Of a stretch of DNA of 64,000 nt, positions 37,001 to 49,154 are shown in pieces. Numbering within the stretch: position 1 is the stretch's first letter; each line of letters starts with the position of its first letter. The notes under the pieces are model-generated. The model was not told the DNA's origin. It saw only the letters and a list, made by a program, of their open reading frames with translations, and ran no database searches. This DNA is from Pocillopora verrucosa (Eukaryota > Cnidaria > Anthozoa > Scleractinia > Pocilloporidae): assembly GCF_036669915.1 (NCBI RefSeq), contig NC_089316.1, positions 26,766,388 to 26,830,387 on the forward strand. Reading direction: 5' to 3'. The position numbers and the translations under genes were made by a program.

Positions 37001-37876
37001 CACTGATCTTAATTTATCCCTTTCAAAATAATCAGTCTCCCTTAGAATAAATAGTTTCACTTTTTTTTTGGTTTTTTTAATTATTCTTGTTAACGTCTTT
37101 ATTATACTATTTATTGCATAATTTCATTTTGTTTCTCATTAAAAAACTGACAATGGATGATGCTTCATCCGAAACATGTACTGTTTTCATTAAAAATTAT
37201 AAAACAAATGAATTTCAAAAGCATTGTGAGGTTCATCACAGCGATAATATAATATGTAATAAATACATATAAATGCCTCTGATTTTGAACCATCTCAGAA
37301 AGTCAGGGATGTCTTCCATTCCAAAACTTCCTTAGTCTGAAAACTCTGAGACAGGTCGGGAATGGTGAAATTTCTAACCATCTAGGGTTTTCTTGACATA
37401 TGAAAAACCAGGTAACGTCAGGTAAGAGTAAAAAAAAAAAGTTCTTTTGTTGACTGAACTGACAATTGGCATGTATCTGTCTTTAACTCCTTAACACAAG
37501 GTATTTTTATTTTGAATCAGCTAAGGTTTACCATTTTCATACTTTAAGTTTTCATTGCCTTATATGGTAAAAGCAAGATTGTCATTGACAGCAATAGCTT
37601 TCACGTCTACTTCATGCCGAAATAAGAAAATAAAATCCGTACAAAAAAAATTTCCTACCTATACTGTAGCAAAACACGTTCATCTTCCTCATCTTCCAGT
37701 TCCTCTAGTTCCTCTAAAGTCATATCTTCATACGCTTTCACTACATTTCCTGTTTTCTGTTGGACAGTTTCTTCTACAAGATCGATAAGTTGATCTTCAC
37801 TAACTTCTTTTTCGGGTAAAATTCCGTGTCGACGTAAGGCATCGTTCCATTGGGTATCCTCGCTGGGGTTTTGCAT
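34016..37876 (-). CDS. PDCL3: Phosducin-like protein 3 (PDCL3 / VIAF), intact copy
   Basis: A cytosolic co-chaperone of the phosducin family. Family members assist the CCT/TRiC chaperonin in folding actin and tubulin, and vertebrate PDCL3 also stabilises VEGFR2. Exons in reading order are 37659-37876, 35609-35752, 34602-34810 and 34016-34170, with phases 2, 2 and 1, giving 241 aa (human PDCL3 is 239). The N-terminal helical part contains [16 protein letters not shown] (45-60). The thioredoxin-like domain runs from about 90 to 200 and contains [34 protein letters not shown] and LPTIFIY, then [12 protein letters not shown]. The tail [19 protein letters not shown] ends in an acidic run [10 protein letters not shown]. 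All are hallmark PDCL3 motifs. Start ATG 37874-37876 gives the conserved [12 protein letters not shown] beginning. Confidence 0.95.
34317..34484. repeat. Dispersed repeat R2, PDCL3 intron 3 (copy 2)
   Basis: Block-duplication counterpart of 6239-6402 with a single visible change (GATAATACTG for GAGAATACTG). Confidence 0.65.
35947..36147. mobile_element. MITE-like element, CTTTAACTCCCA termini (copy 2)
   Basis: The counterpart of 7862-8061 in the duplicated block, with the same termini and a few substitutions and indels. Confidence 0.8.
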
Positions 37877-38274
37877 TTCTTAGTCTGTTAACTTTGATAT
37901 GTTACCAATTATCGGGTGTTAAAAGTGAAAGAATTTGCTTCAACCCTCTGCTAACTTTACAATAACTTTACGATCATTGAAAGATTGGTAAATGGTCAGC
38001 AGCTTATATTTCCAAATATTGCTTCGTTTGTGTAAGTTTCACCAGGTATCTTGAACAACACAAACATCTTGAGCTAATTTTTCCCCACTGAGATTATATT
38101 TTTCTTAAAAAATATACCATTTTCGATTTCCGAATTTGATTCGAACTTTTTGTATTTATCGAGTCTTGACAGGATAGAAACAAAATCGTAGAAAAGTGGG
38201 TAATATTCTAAAGAAACCTTTGTGCACGCCGAGATAATTTGGTTTAATAAAATAAGTTTATAATGTAAATAGTT

Positions 38275-38519
38275 TCTGAAGCTGACGTCTTCAGCGTCAG
38301 CCTTTCGCCAGCTTGAGCGAATTATGACAAGTTCTATCTACAAATATTACGCTATCAACATTGTTGATCTTAGCAGCATGCAGGACGGGTGTCATATGAA
38401 CTTCGCTCACCGTGGAGTTTATGTGGCTCAGTGGTAAAGCATCGGAGCGCGGAATCCGAAGGTTTGAGGTTCGATTCGTCATGGGAACTCAGAATTTTTT
38501 CCTTGTCCCACGCTTGTGA
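38275..38519 (+). mobile_element. tRNA-derived SINE-like element (copy 2)
   Basis: Counterpart of 10186-10430, with the same A- and B-boxes and a C to T change in front of the A-box. Confidence 0.6.
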
Positions 38520-41053
38520 AAAAACGAAAAAAAATCTATGTCAATGTATGAAAAGTTTATGAAGATGGAGCTACGCTATTAGTAGGACTGCTTGGTAACT
38601 TGTCTAACATTAGAAATACAAGAATGATAAGTTGAATGAAATCTGAATGGGATTTAAGGGTGCCGATTTGAAAGATTAATTTTTTTTTCTAGAGTTCTGT
38701 ATCTTTTCAAACTGCCTAAACATGAAGAAAGGCCTCAGAAACCACGTCTAGCCTAGAATGATACGAGAGATCAAAGTGTCTAGCAAAATAAAGTGAATAT
38801 GCAGTTTTCCTTCTAAAACTAGGAGACATACCAAATACACGATCATTCGCTTGAAGTTATTTTCTAACAAAAGATTGCAAAGTGATTATATGGCATTCGG
38901 GGGCCATCCTATATGACGCTACTGAAATTAATTGCGTTCTTTTAAACTTCTAGAGGATGGAAGGTTCGCTCGATTCCAGTACTCTAACGGGCGTACATCA
39001 GTGTACGTGTTTGTCGGTGAGAGGCTGTGAACCTTAATGAAAATCATTTCCGTTAGCAAACAGAATTAGAGGTTGCTAAACGTGGGCGTGTTGCTGCCTG
39101 TTGCATTTCTTTTTCTTTTTTTTGTTTCTTTTTCTGTTTAAATTCATATAAGCTTTCGTGGGCTTATCAGATTTACAATTGACGTCATTGTATCCGGCAA
39201 AGATCTATGTACTATACCGGAAGTAAAGAAAAAAGCCGGTCTTTAATCACTAGATAAATGCTGTAATTCCTAAGGTCACACGATTACAAAGAAACATTCT
39301 TTTCATTTTATGTTCTGACCGGTCACCTATGATAAGGAGATTTTTAACGAATCAGTAATGACTACTTTTCCCAACACGTGCCGATGGGGAAATGTATAAA
39401 TCATTGCGTAGAAGAACAACCACTTTCAAGTCTGAGAATCTAGCCTAGAACATTGAAGGAAAAGTGTCGTCGCAGCAACAGTAAGATGTTATGACGAAAA
39501 TGTGCATGCGCACATGTAAGGAATGTGCTGGCCTTTACGCATGCGCATGCGCATGCGCATGCGGCAGAGGAATGATTCTCTATAAAGAAGCAACAGCAAC
39601 CCTCGCTTGCAATAAAGATAAACCTAAATCCTTTAACTTCCACAGGTGATTAACATGCGACTTCTCTCTATAATATCCATACTATATCCAGCAAACAGGT
39701 GATGAGAATACTCTAATTTATCAGGTAGACGTTGTTATCGTGATTTAACTCCAAATTCTCGTAAAAAATTTAAAAGGAATTGTTAGTTAAGGAGGGAGAA
39801 TTACCAATCAGATCGTTGTAGTTTAAAGGTTTAAAAAGTCGCCTACACTGATCGGATGAAAAGATACTGGCTGTAGCTACGCTTGTGCACGTTTGTTATC
39901 AATGCTTAGTGTAACCTTAAATTGTCAAGTGCTTTCTTTATTATTTTCAGTGGTCACACAGATCAAGAATTGTCAGTGATGCAGTTTGAAGTAAACAGTG
40001 ATAGAACAAAGACTAAAAAGGCTGGCACTTTAAACAGTCGGTAACCAAATATTGATCCATATCCATCACACGTAGATTTTTGCAGTCAGTCAGTTTTCTT
40101 AAAAAAAAAAAACAACACTCGCGCTGTTCCACAAAGCGCACAAAAAAGACTTGAGAAAAAAGTTTGGCTTTTCAGCAAAATTTTAAAATTATTTTCTATG
40201 TTTTCACGAGCAATGACGTATTTTCCTTCAGCAAATCAAGAAATAAAGGCAATAAACTTGTCCTTAATGTAATCCCCTTTAAATTTCTAACTGGTTCTCT
40301 TATCGCTTGATCTTCATGACTCAATTGATATCCAATAAATCTCGTGATATCTTCTTTTTTCACAGGGGAATGTCACGTAAAGGCCACTTATGCCTCAAAG
40401 CAAAGGTCTTGTTCCCACAAAGTACTTAGTTGTCATGACAACTGATGACTGCGTCGGCGTACGACTGATATAAGGGTCAACTACTTTTTCAAGGCAGGAA
40501 ATTTAAAAGCGTCTTTTAGTTCGAATCTTTGATGATTTTTTTGCTGCAATTGAGGGTCTTAAATCGCAAATTTTAGTTTAAAAGTTCACCAAGAGCTCTT
40601 TCAGCGAAGTCTTAATGCTTGATTCACAGCGTGCTAAATTTCTATCATTAAGTGAAGTAATCCTCTTAAACTTCAATGGCAGTTGGATTATCAATTGATT
40701 TTTTCTTTTATGGGGATTATGCCCCTTCCTAATCAGTCAAAAAAATAAAATACTCAGAAACAATAAACTTCCAAAGGGATTACTTGAAAAATGATTAGGT
40801 CTGAGAACAATTCCATTAGGGGCTGTAATGTCCATTACCGCTCATCACGTAAAGGTTACCACAAGTGCAAGGGGGAGGAGAGGGTCATTATTTAGGTAGG
40901 TCATAGCTTTTGAGCCAGTTTAGACCAAATATTTTTGTCTTTTCGAAGCAAAACGAATAACAGGGAGAGAAAAGCAAGTAAAGCGATGATTCTCGCTGAT
41001 AAGCTGCAATTTCCTTCCATTGCAGAAGAAAAGAAAAGTAAAACAGAGATTCA

Positions 41054-41111
41054 GGCTTTGACGTGATTCAAACGCATGCCTCCCAGATGCTACAAACTGG
41101 GCTACAAAGCC
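41054..41111 (-). repeat. tRNA-like fragment (copy 2)
   Basis: Counterpart of 12956-13014, one base shorter, with the acceptor stem preserved and one change in the A-box region. Confidence 0.5.
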
Positions 41112-42657
41112 ACACGCCGGGAGGACTGGGAGCGGGGGAACATTTTAGAGGGTTTTTCTACGCCTTAGAGGTATCTTCTTTAAAATTAAGAACTAGAAAA
41201 GTGAGCAAAATTTATCATCTGAACTTAATTCCCTACCGGCTTCGGAAGCGATGTGAATTTTAAACACAGCTCAAACGAGAGAGTATAAATATGTTCTCTT
41301 GAGCTCAAGTGCCCAATTCAAATACCACGTATAAAAACGTACGTGGACTTTAGAACCAGGATTGACCGCAGATGTGGAAAATGGCATGTTCTAATTTGAA
41401 ATAGAGTCAGGAATTGGAGATTTGATCAGTTGGACCCCTGCCAAGAATCCCTAGGTGTATTCCCGCGCGTAAAAATCGCTCTAGAATAAAGCTTAATTTG
41501 TTTATTCAGTGGTACCACAGTTCTACTTAGCTTTTCTTTGCTTTTTAGACCCTATTACGCAAAATACATATGAAAGATACTGAAAACCACTCAAGACAGA
41601 CATGCAGACGGCGGAAACATTTATTTAAAACATTCCGTTAGAAGAGAGACATTTACTCAACCCCAGCAAAATAAAACGTTTTCGGCAAAGTTCTTATTAT
41701 ATCCATTGCGTTAAGAACTTCAGCATCCTTGATCATTGAATAATGACGTAGCAAACATGTAATTTACGTTAAGTTTTGCATTTTTACAGTGTTTCAGTGC
41801 TTTGCCTTAAATGAAAAGCCTGCCCTATTTCAAGACCTTTCTAAACACGCCAAAACAAACTTCCGAGAGATATACAAATTTCTATCCGTTCCTCGTAAAA
41901 CTGAAATTCCGTTAGTTGTGGGCCTTGTTTGAAGGGCAGCTCTGAATTCAATGGAGATCTTAGGTTGTTCTACATAGACTAATAAAATTATCATGACAGG
42001 CTGGCTGACCTGACGTGATCACGTGATCACTTCTATGGACGTGACTTCTGACTGAACGAAGCCGGCTACCACGGAAAAGCCGCGATAAAGATGAAAAGGA
42101 AAAGTGTAAAAACTGTGAAGATAAGCCTTCGAAACTACGCACTTCAGTTCACTACCAACTGAGTCGCGATTTCACACTGGCCCATTATTCCAGCTGTAAG
42201 ACTTCTGGCAGAAAATTAGCTATTCCGAAAAAAATTTGTTTCCGTCCGTTTTAAGTTAATCTTGTGGCCGGCCAGAAGAGGGAAACCGGAGAAATGCTGC
42301 GGAATTAGCGGTTTTTCGAACTTAAGGATGGTTAGAAAATCTTCTTGGATTTAAAACTAATTTCAGCAAGTATTTCACAATTTCTGGTTTTGTACCATTT
42401 GCAGCTCAGCTGTCAATACCAGCTGGTGAGCTCGGGAAAAACGGGTTGAACAGGAGAGAGGTCATCCAAAACAATAATAGAGAGTAAATGCTAATGATTT
42501 GATCCCTTAACTTATAACTGAGAGGAGATAATTGATGCATGTTCCTGAAGAACTTGTTAAAAATAAACCTTGTAAAAGATTAAGAGAGAAAAAAATGTGT
42601 GTGTCACAAAATGAAAATATTGGCTCCTATTTTAAAGAAAGAAGGTAATTCATTTAC

Positions 42658-42703
42658 CTTCTGAGAGAACTTCAAGGAGACGAACAGCGAGCACCTTCGA
42701 CAT
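42658..42703 (-). other. Candidate first coding exon of an unidentified gene (copy 2)
   Basis: Same sequence and reading as 14561-14606; the gene, if any, is not identified. Confidence 0.2.
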
Positions 42704-43720
42704 TGTAAACTCATGTGTGAAAACGTCCCCCCACCTTCGTTCATTGACATCAGTTGCAACCCTAAATTTCGTGGAGCGCTTTGAAAATGGTTGTTTGCGG
42801 TAAGTCGGATGGCTTAAGTTATTTCTAAACAGAATGAAGAATAAAGTAACTCAACAATTCGCTCTGTCAGCCATGACTAGCTTTAATAAGCTAAGACAAG
42901 TGCATGACCTTGAGCACGGGCTAGCTGTGGCGAAACTTGATTCCCCTGATAAAGTTCTGAAGGATTTACTCGTTCTTCGAGATACTTGTAATGTGAAACA
43001 ATCGGAAAACAAAGAGCTTTTTGTCTTCGCTACTTTAGAATTATGATGGAACAAATTAAGTGGATGAGAAATTTAAACGGACTTTCCTTTTATCACTCAT
43101 CAGATAGTTCGATAGGCAGGCATTTTGCCCAGAACCAAATGAACTTTTAACATAACCGTCTGAGTTACATAAGTTAAATCGTGCTGGTTTTTTTTACAAA
43201 AAGCGTGAATCACGTTTTCATGGCAAAAATGTAGGATTAAATGGTTATGCGGCATGTTTCCCAACAACTTGTGAAATACCTGGTTCTTTCATGGACATGA
43301 AACACAATGCAGATACCATATTGACAGAAATCGTTTTGCAATCTGAATCATGGAATCTTGACTTTCATAGCACCTTGTTCGTGCATCCCCACATGGCAGC
43401 TAAATTATCATATTTTCAAATATAATTCGTACAAGTTTTTCTAAAAAGATTTACTGATTTATGATGACAAGTTCTGTCAACGCAAGTGCTCTAATCAGGC
43501 TAAAGCGGTGTAAAAGCTTTCCAGATAATTTTCACCGGATGTATCATGTTACCGGATGTTACGTCAATCTCGTTGCAACAGCACCGCTTTCCTCTCAATA
43601 AATGTTTGCCTATTAAACAGGAAAATTCATTTGATAAATATACCTCACCGAAGTAACAACTCGACTTGGCGCTGAAGGTGAAAGAATTTTCACATCAAAA
43701 AAGGACTCGCAAAAATTATC

Positions 43721-43927
43721 ATGTCTATTCCCGAAATTACAGCTTCAAGCCATACAAGTTCGTCGATGGAAGGCTCACGCATCACAAGGCTTTATTCAAT
43801 GCACGAGGTTGTGCTTGAGTACAGTGTTGTCATCATAACTCTGGGCTGTTTTTTGCTAATATCCTTATCTTCAAGATTACTAAAAGGAAACAACAGCTGC
43901 CAATGTCTACCAGAACTTTGCTACTAG
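43721..43927 (+). pseudogene. Possible GPCR N-terminal remnant (copy 2)
   Basis: Counterpart of 15624-15833. The T run after GGGCTG has six rather than seven bases, shifting the frame at the presumed helix 1. The N-terminal 40 codons are nearly identical to copy 1. Confidence 0.3.
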
Positions 43928-45769
43928 CCTTGAACAGTCAACAAGTTCATCTCATTGATCAAAGAGGATTTTGTTGCGGGAAAGCTTGAAATTAACAATT
44001 TGGCGTTACAGCAAGGACAGAAGCCTTCACTAAGCCGGAAAAACTGTAGAACAAAGATCTTCATAGAAGACTGAAAACCCAAGTTGAAACCAGAGTGGAA
44101 GAGAAGAAGCGTTTTTAACCAAAAAAAACCAGACATATGTATTTATTGACTTTGAGAAAACATTTTGGGATTACTTTTAACCGAAAACTTTCACTGCACT
44201 TTGGTTAAGGAAAGACAATTTGTACCATCAATATTGCAGATAATCCTAAGAATGAGAAAACTCTCTCAATTTTTTAAAACAAACTTTAGTTTTTTTGATG
44301 TATTTTAGCACAACAAACGATTCACACGCAAATGTGTAGTGTTAAATTCAGATAATTTATCATGCGAAGTCTACCTGCACGTTTCCCTATGGACAAAGCC
44401 TAATGTATACACACGAGGATAAAGCATCCTTCACAGTTATTTTTATTTATGCTTTAACAGATTACATTTAAAATGTACAAAGCTTTTTTCTACGAGTGGT
44501 ATTTAATGACAAAATCTTTGAAATGTCAAAAAAAAAAATTAAAAAATAAATTATTTATTGAATTCTAACGCTTTACCGCAGTTATTTATGTCTATGATTA
44601 CTAATTTGTGATGAAACAGCAGATTACATCGAGAATGTACAAAACAATGCAATTTCCCCAACAGTTCCGTTTCACAAGTTCCACCCTTATGCATCATTTC
44701 CGGTTAAATTTTGTCGAAATTACATTCCACTTTGATAAAAATTCTGCGTACTACCATAGTTCCGTTCATTTACCTGAATATCTTTTTCAGTTTGATTTCA
44801 TAACAATTAGGAGCATTATCGTATATCTCTTAACATTGAGAGAATGATTGAAATATTTTAAATCCATATGCATTTATTTTGCGTCATTGCTGCAAAAAAT
44901 GAAAAAAAAAATCAAATCATAATTTACCTGAGTCATGGCAGTGACTGTAAAGAGGACTCTTTTAAGCGTTAAAATTAATTCATTACCAGTTATGTCCAGC
45001 TCAGCGATTATAGAATGCGCTTTTCGATGGGATTTTGTAAAAATCGGGATCGCCTCTTTGAGTCACTACAGAACCCGGAGTCAAAAGATCAGACAGTGTA
45101 GTGTTACTTCTATTTACTCTGATAACCAAAATAACCTATAGCACATCAGACAAATAAAAAAATGTCATTAGTGTAGAAGAATTTAGGGGGCTTTAACTCT
45201 CGGGGCAAGTGTAGTATGTGAGAGTGTGTTGTGTGAGGGGGGTGGGGTGGGGTTGGGGTTTACTAAGAGGGAGATTTAGCTTCTCCGACAACACCAGCTG
45301 ACGGGCTGGTTCGCTCAGGTGTTGGAGCCCTACCGGCTGGGATACCAAAATTAGCAACATCACCCAAAAATCACACACATTGCGAAATCATCTTGAGATT
45401 ATTTCCAAGTGACTGATCGCCTTCGACTTACCTCAATTAGCATGTGGAGCAAGAGAACCGCTCGTAAACTCAGACAGATTGAAACGGTGCACGCAGAATT
45501 TGAACTGAAAGACAAAATTTCAAAACAATCAAGTGTAATATAAATGAGAGATATATTTACAAAATTGTTTCTCATTTGACTCTAGCAAAGTTCTTGATTT
45601 TCTGTTTTCTTTGGCCAAGGAGGAGAGATAATTTTTGTGGGGAACCCTGTGGTCAAATGAATGCTTAATCATTCTGTCGCGTTGCGTGATCGCGTGATTT
45701 GTGGAAGAGTTACGAAACTCATTTACAACCGCGATAATTATCGAACACGTCGATTTTGACAGTCGGGAA

Positions 45770-47431
45770 ATGGTAACGCTTTCGGTGGATGATCATTTCC
45801 TATCGGCTTACCTTTTTTATGGCGCCATACTAATGCTTAAGACTTGGGTAATGTCCTTTGTAACCGCGAGGCATCGTATTGCGAACAAGGTAAGAAAACC
45901 CGTCAGTTGTTATCATGTCATTGTGTAGTGACAAAAACTTTCAAGCTAACAGGAATTGGAAACTGAAAGAATAAGAATTTAGTTTAAGGTTTAAAACTTA
46001 GGTTGATAAAGATATCATGCTGTTCTGTAAACATTTAATGATTGCTTGGATTGGATTGAGTCGCAAACAACATGTGACGAAGCTCCGCATTCCACAGTTG
46101 TCGATCGATATTTCAGTTTCGGTGTTTACGAACTGTGACATGTTGCGTGACATATTGTTACGTCGCTGATTCCCCGTATGTAACGGTGATCAAAGAAAAT
46201 TATGTGCTCTCCACTGGAACTGACAGGTGTGAAATTTACAGAGATGCATGTAGAAGCGTTTATTTTAAAAGGGAATCTATTTCGGTGATTCTTAGATAAA
46301 AATTGTTGTCAGTAAATAGGCCTATGCCGATTGTGCTTCGCAACTTTTGGCGTTTGGAGCAACTTTATGCGGTTCCAGCAACTTCAAGCAATTTTCACAT
46401 TTCTAAGCTATTTTTGAGCAAAATATAGGTTTGGAGCACATATCACGAGTGAAAAAGTCGAGGATTTCAAGGAAAACCAACACATAATCTGTCAGATAAC
46501 AATGTTTCGCAGGCCTATTGCGATCTTTGCCTAATATTATAGCGGATAATTGGCTAAAATGACGTTTGGCAAGACGTTAAATGAACCATGTGTTTCGTTC
46601 CTTTTTTCACGTGCTTATCAAGAAGTTGTTGAAGCCTACGTGTAACAACTTGCATTCACGCATCCGCATAAGAGTCTTGACGTAAACTGTGACTTGAAAC
46701 GAAAAAAACCCTGGAATTTATAACTTCTGTTGGCCTTTGTCCAGCTGATTTACCGTACATTTTGTGAAAATATTTTTTAAGGGAAGGAGAGAGGGAAGGA
46801 ACCTCTCGCTGGTTTTTTCATGTGTCGGGTAGGTTCATTTCCATAAAGCTTCTTCTTTCCAACGTGGAAAAGCACGTAGTAGGCTGTGTGGGGTAGGAGA
46901 TTGAGCTCCGCCCTCCCTAGTTGTGGACGTAAAAATTTGCACATTTGAAAATACTTCAGGAAACCCTTCCCGGGTCTCGTTTCCTCGAAAATTGTGTCAT
47001 TTATGGCCTTCTTTTTTCCCCTTCTTTGTCGGAATACAGGCGTTTCCAAGTCCAGAGGATTATAGGCGCAGACCCGTCCAAATAAATGCTGATGTGGAAA
47101 GAGTGAGAAGGTATTACTGTAAGTTTTTTTTTTAGTTAATGACATAGGATATAAATTGGAAAAATACATCGACAGTTTCTATTTTCATTGCAGAGCTCAT
47201 CTTAATGATCTGGAGAACATTCCAATATTCATGATCACAGCGTGGTTGTACATGTTTTCTGGCATGCCAGTCTCGTGGGGAATTTGGTGCTTACGGGTCT
47301 TCACGGCCGCCAGGGTCTTTCACACCATAGTTTATTTGAACGCCTTCAGCTACCCAAGGGCTGTGAGTTTCGCGGTTGGTGCATGTTGCACAGCGTTTAT
47401 GGCCATTTGCGTGTTATATTCTGTAATTTGA
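45770..47431 (+). CDS. MAPEG-family microsomal glutathione S-transferase (MGST1-like)
   Basis: An integral membrane enzyme expected to conjugate glutathione to lipophilic electrophiles or reduce lipid peroxides in the ER or outer mitochondrial membrane. Exons are 45770-45889, 47040-47110 and 47194-47431 (phases 0 and 2), giving 142 aa against about 150 for the family. Transmembrane segments lie near residues 9-33, 72-88, 93-113 and 118-141. The diagnostic motif VERVRRAHLNDLEN (59-72) spans the second splice junction, and ARVFHT (103-108) corresponds to the conserved ARIYHT. Exon 1 ends TARHRIANK and exon 2 opens with the FxxPED segment typical of MGST1. ATG 45770 is the first start that leaves the N-terminus short, as in relatives. 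The broken copy-1 exon lies at 17832. Confidence 0.9.
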
Positions 47432-47649
47432 GCCGTTGAGAATGACGTCTAAAATAGTTGAAAGTACCAGATTTGAATATTAAATTCGGTGTAAAAATCA
47501 CAGCCTTCTTCGCAAACGCTTATCAGTTATTGGCGTTGTTTTCAAACTAGGAGCGCTAAGATAAGTAGGCAGACAGCAATAACAATAACGATGACGACGT
47601 CAACAAATATCGCGTTCGACGATGGCGTTGACGAAAAAGATGACGATTA

Positions 47650-47663
47650 ACAACAGTGACGAC

Positions 47664-47713
<50 letters not shown>

Positions 47714-47756
47714 AGATAATGAGGACGATGACGATAACGATGATGATGATGATAAT

Positions 47757-47796
<40 letters not shown>

Positions 47797-47801
47797 GCGA
47801 T

Positions 47802-47833
<32 letters not shown>

Positions 47834-47836
47834 CGT
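47650..47836. repeat. GATGAC-type microsatellite
   Basis: Imperfect hexamer and trimer repeats (GATGAC, GATAAC, GACGAC) for about 190 bases, 220 bases downstream of the MGST1-like stop codon. Open frames here (poly-Asp on one strand, poly-Ser on the other) are by-products of the repeat. Confidence 0.95.
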
Positions 47837-48757
47837 TGACCTTGATGTTTGATTACAAAATTCCTGACATAGTATTATACATTGGGAAGATATGTGCGGT
47901 CTTGCCTTTCTAAGCATTATATAAACAATTTTGTTCACTGAATCAGCACATCGAGGGAGAGAGTCTGGTGGTTCTGCTGTGCGTTTGATTAGATTCTGAC
48001 TCGTGATAAGTTGTTCCGTGATATTAAAGATAATTCGATTTTTTGCAAGTTGTTTTGGTGGTCTTCGATCTAGCTCATGTTTTATGGTTTGTGTATGCGT
48101 TTTGTATGTTTGGTTTTGTAATTGCTGCGATTTATCGTAATTTGTTTACTGCTAAACGAATCTATCTTCAGTGAAGACAGATTTCTCAATAAGATTTCGT
48201 CATTTCTATCATTCTGGTTGTACTCATGTTATCTGGTCTTTGTTAAATAACTATCACAGCTTCCTTTCATAAACAAAAACCCACATAGGTGGAACTAAAT
48301 AAATTTTTCCTCAGGGGTATTTCCAATGTTATGCATAGTTGGTCATGGGTGAAAATCAAAGATCATAAAATGATTAGTTTTTATTCAAATTTTTTGACTC
48401 TTGGAATTTAAACTGGCCAATGTAGGCAACCGTGCTTATAAGTTGAAACCCCAGATCATGAAAAATTAGTCACGTTTTTTCAGGGAATCACTATCTTCAA
48501 AAGCGCAATCCGCGGATAATGCCTTCATTGTTCGAGTAAAACATATTACTTAGCAACCAGTTAATGAAAAGAAAAAACTGATTATTTAATAGTCGTTATA
48601 TTTAAGCCCCTACACCAGAGAAGTCTCCATTCACTGATATCATTTTCTTTCTCTATGTGCGGTCCAAGAATTAATCATTTTGCACGTTAACCTTTGATTT
48701 CAATTGCGTGCATGAAATTTTGTTAGGCCGGATATGAGATTCTTATCAGTAACATGG

Positions 48758-48915
48758 ACGATTGATCGAATCAATATTTGTTGCTGGGTAACTGCATACC
48801 TACCCCTTCCCCAACCTGGCATCAACCCGATATTCTCATCAGTTGACTTTTGTCGGGTTAGGGGAGGGGTAGGTACGCGGTTACTCAAACACCGACAGTG
48901 ATCCGATTGATCTCT
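48758..48915. mobile_element. Palindromic MITE-like element
   Basis: Left arm 48781-48820 (GTAACTGCATACCTACCCC) and right arm 48853-48890 (GGGGTAGGTACGCGGTTAC) are inverted repeats around a 32-base centre, with weaker pairing outward (GATTGATC at both ends). The transcript or single strand would fold into a long hairpin. No coding sequence. Confidence 0.75.
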
Positions 48916-49154
48916 TCAAGTTAATGAGTTTCTTGGTGACAAACTTCATTAACACGTGGAAGGAGCTGCACACGCATCGGCTCTATTCAGTTCCTAACAC
49001 CTCTGGTACAAAGCAAAGGTGAAACTTCGCAACAAATGACAATATTTCTGTTAACAGGTTCAATACAGGTACCTGCAAAAACAGTATCACCTTTGCCTGA
49101 TGGCAGATAATATTGCCACCTATTATTGTGATCATCCCTAAAATTGTCGTAAAA

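Larger units (their letters stand above)
37877..45769. other. Intergenic between PDCL3 and MGST1-like gene, copy 2
   Basis: Counterpart of 9788-17831 with the same elements. The GCATGC hexamer run (39535-39561) has one more unit than copy 1. The last 1.2 kb is shorter than copy 1 by about 160 bases, through many small differences. Confidence 0.6.
27744..46818. repeat. Copy 2 of the ~19 kb duplicated block
   Basis: This is the second version of the block at 1-18900. All three genes it touches are open here: FGF at 28192-31135, PDCL3 at 34016-37876 and MGST1-like from 45770. Unlike copy 1 it is continuous on both sides, with single-copy sequence 19001-27743 before it and the remaining MGST1-like exons after it. 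It looks like the reference version of the locus. Confidence 0.9.
47432..49154. other. Intergenic between MGST1-like and phosphodiesterase genes
   Basis: Contains the GATGAC microsatellite and the palindromic MITE. The remaining sequence shows no recognised feature. Confidence 0.6.

Noticed and set aside
46777..47169. 130-codon minus-strand open frame
   Set aside because: It runs antisense across MGST1-like exon 2 and its flanking introns and has no recognisable motif.
47600..47938. Poly-Asp and poly-Ser proteins
   Set aside because: By-products of the GATGAC microsatellite in every frame.
49113..49154. N-terminal extension of the phosphodiesterase from the first ATG
   Set aside because: The extra 14 residues precede a better start context at 49155 and would displace the hydrophobic signal from the N-terminus.
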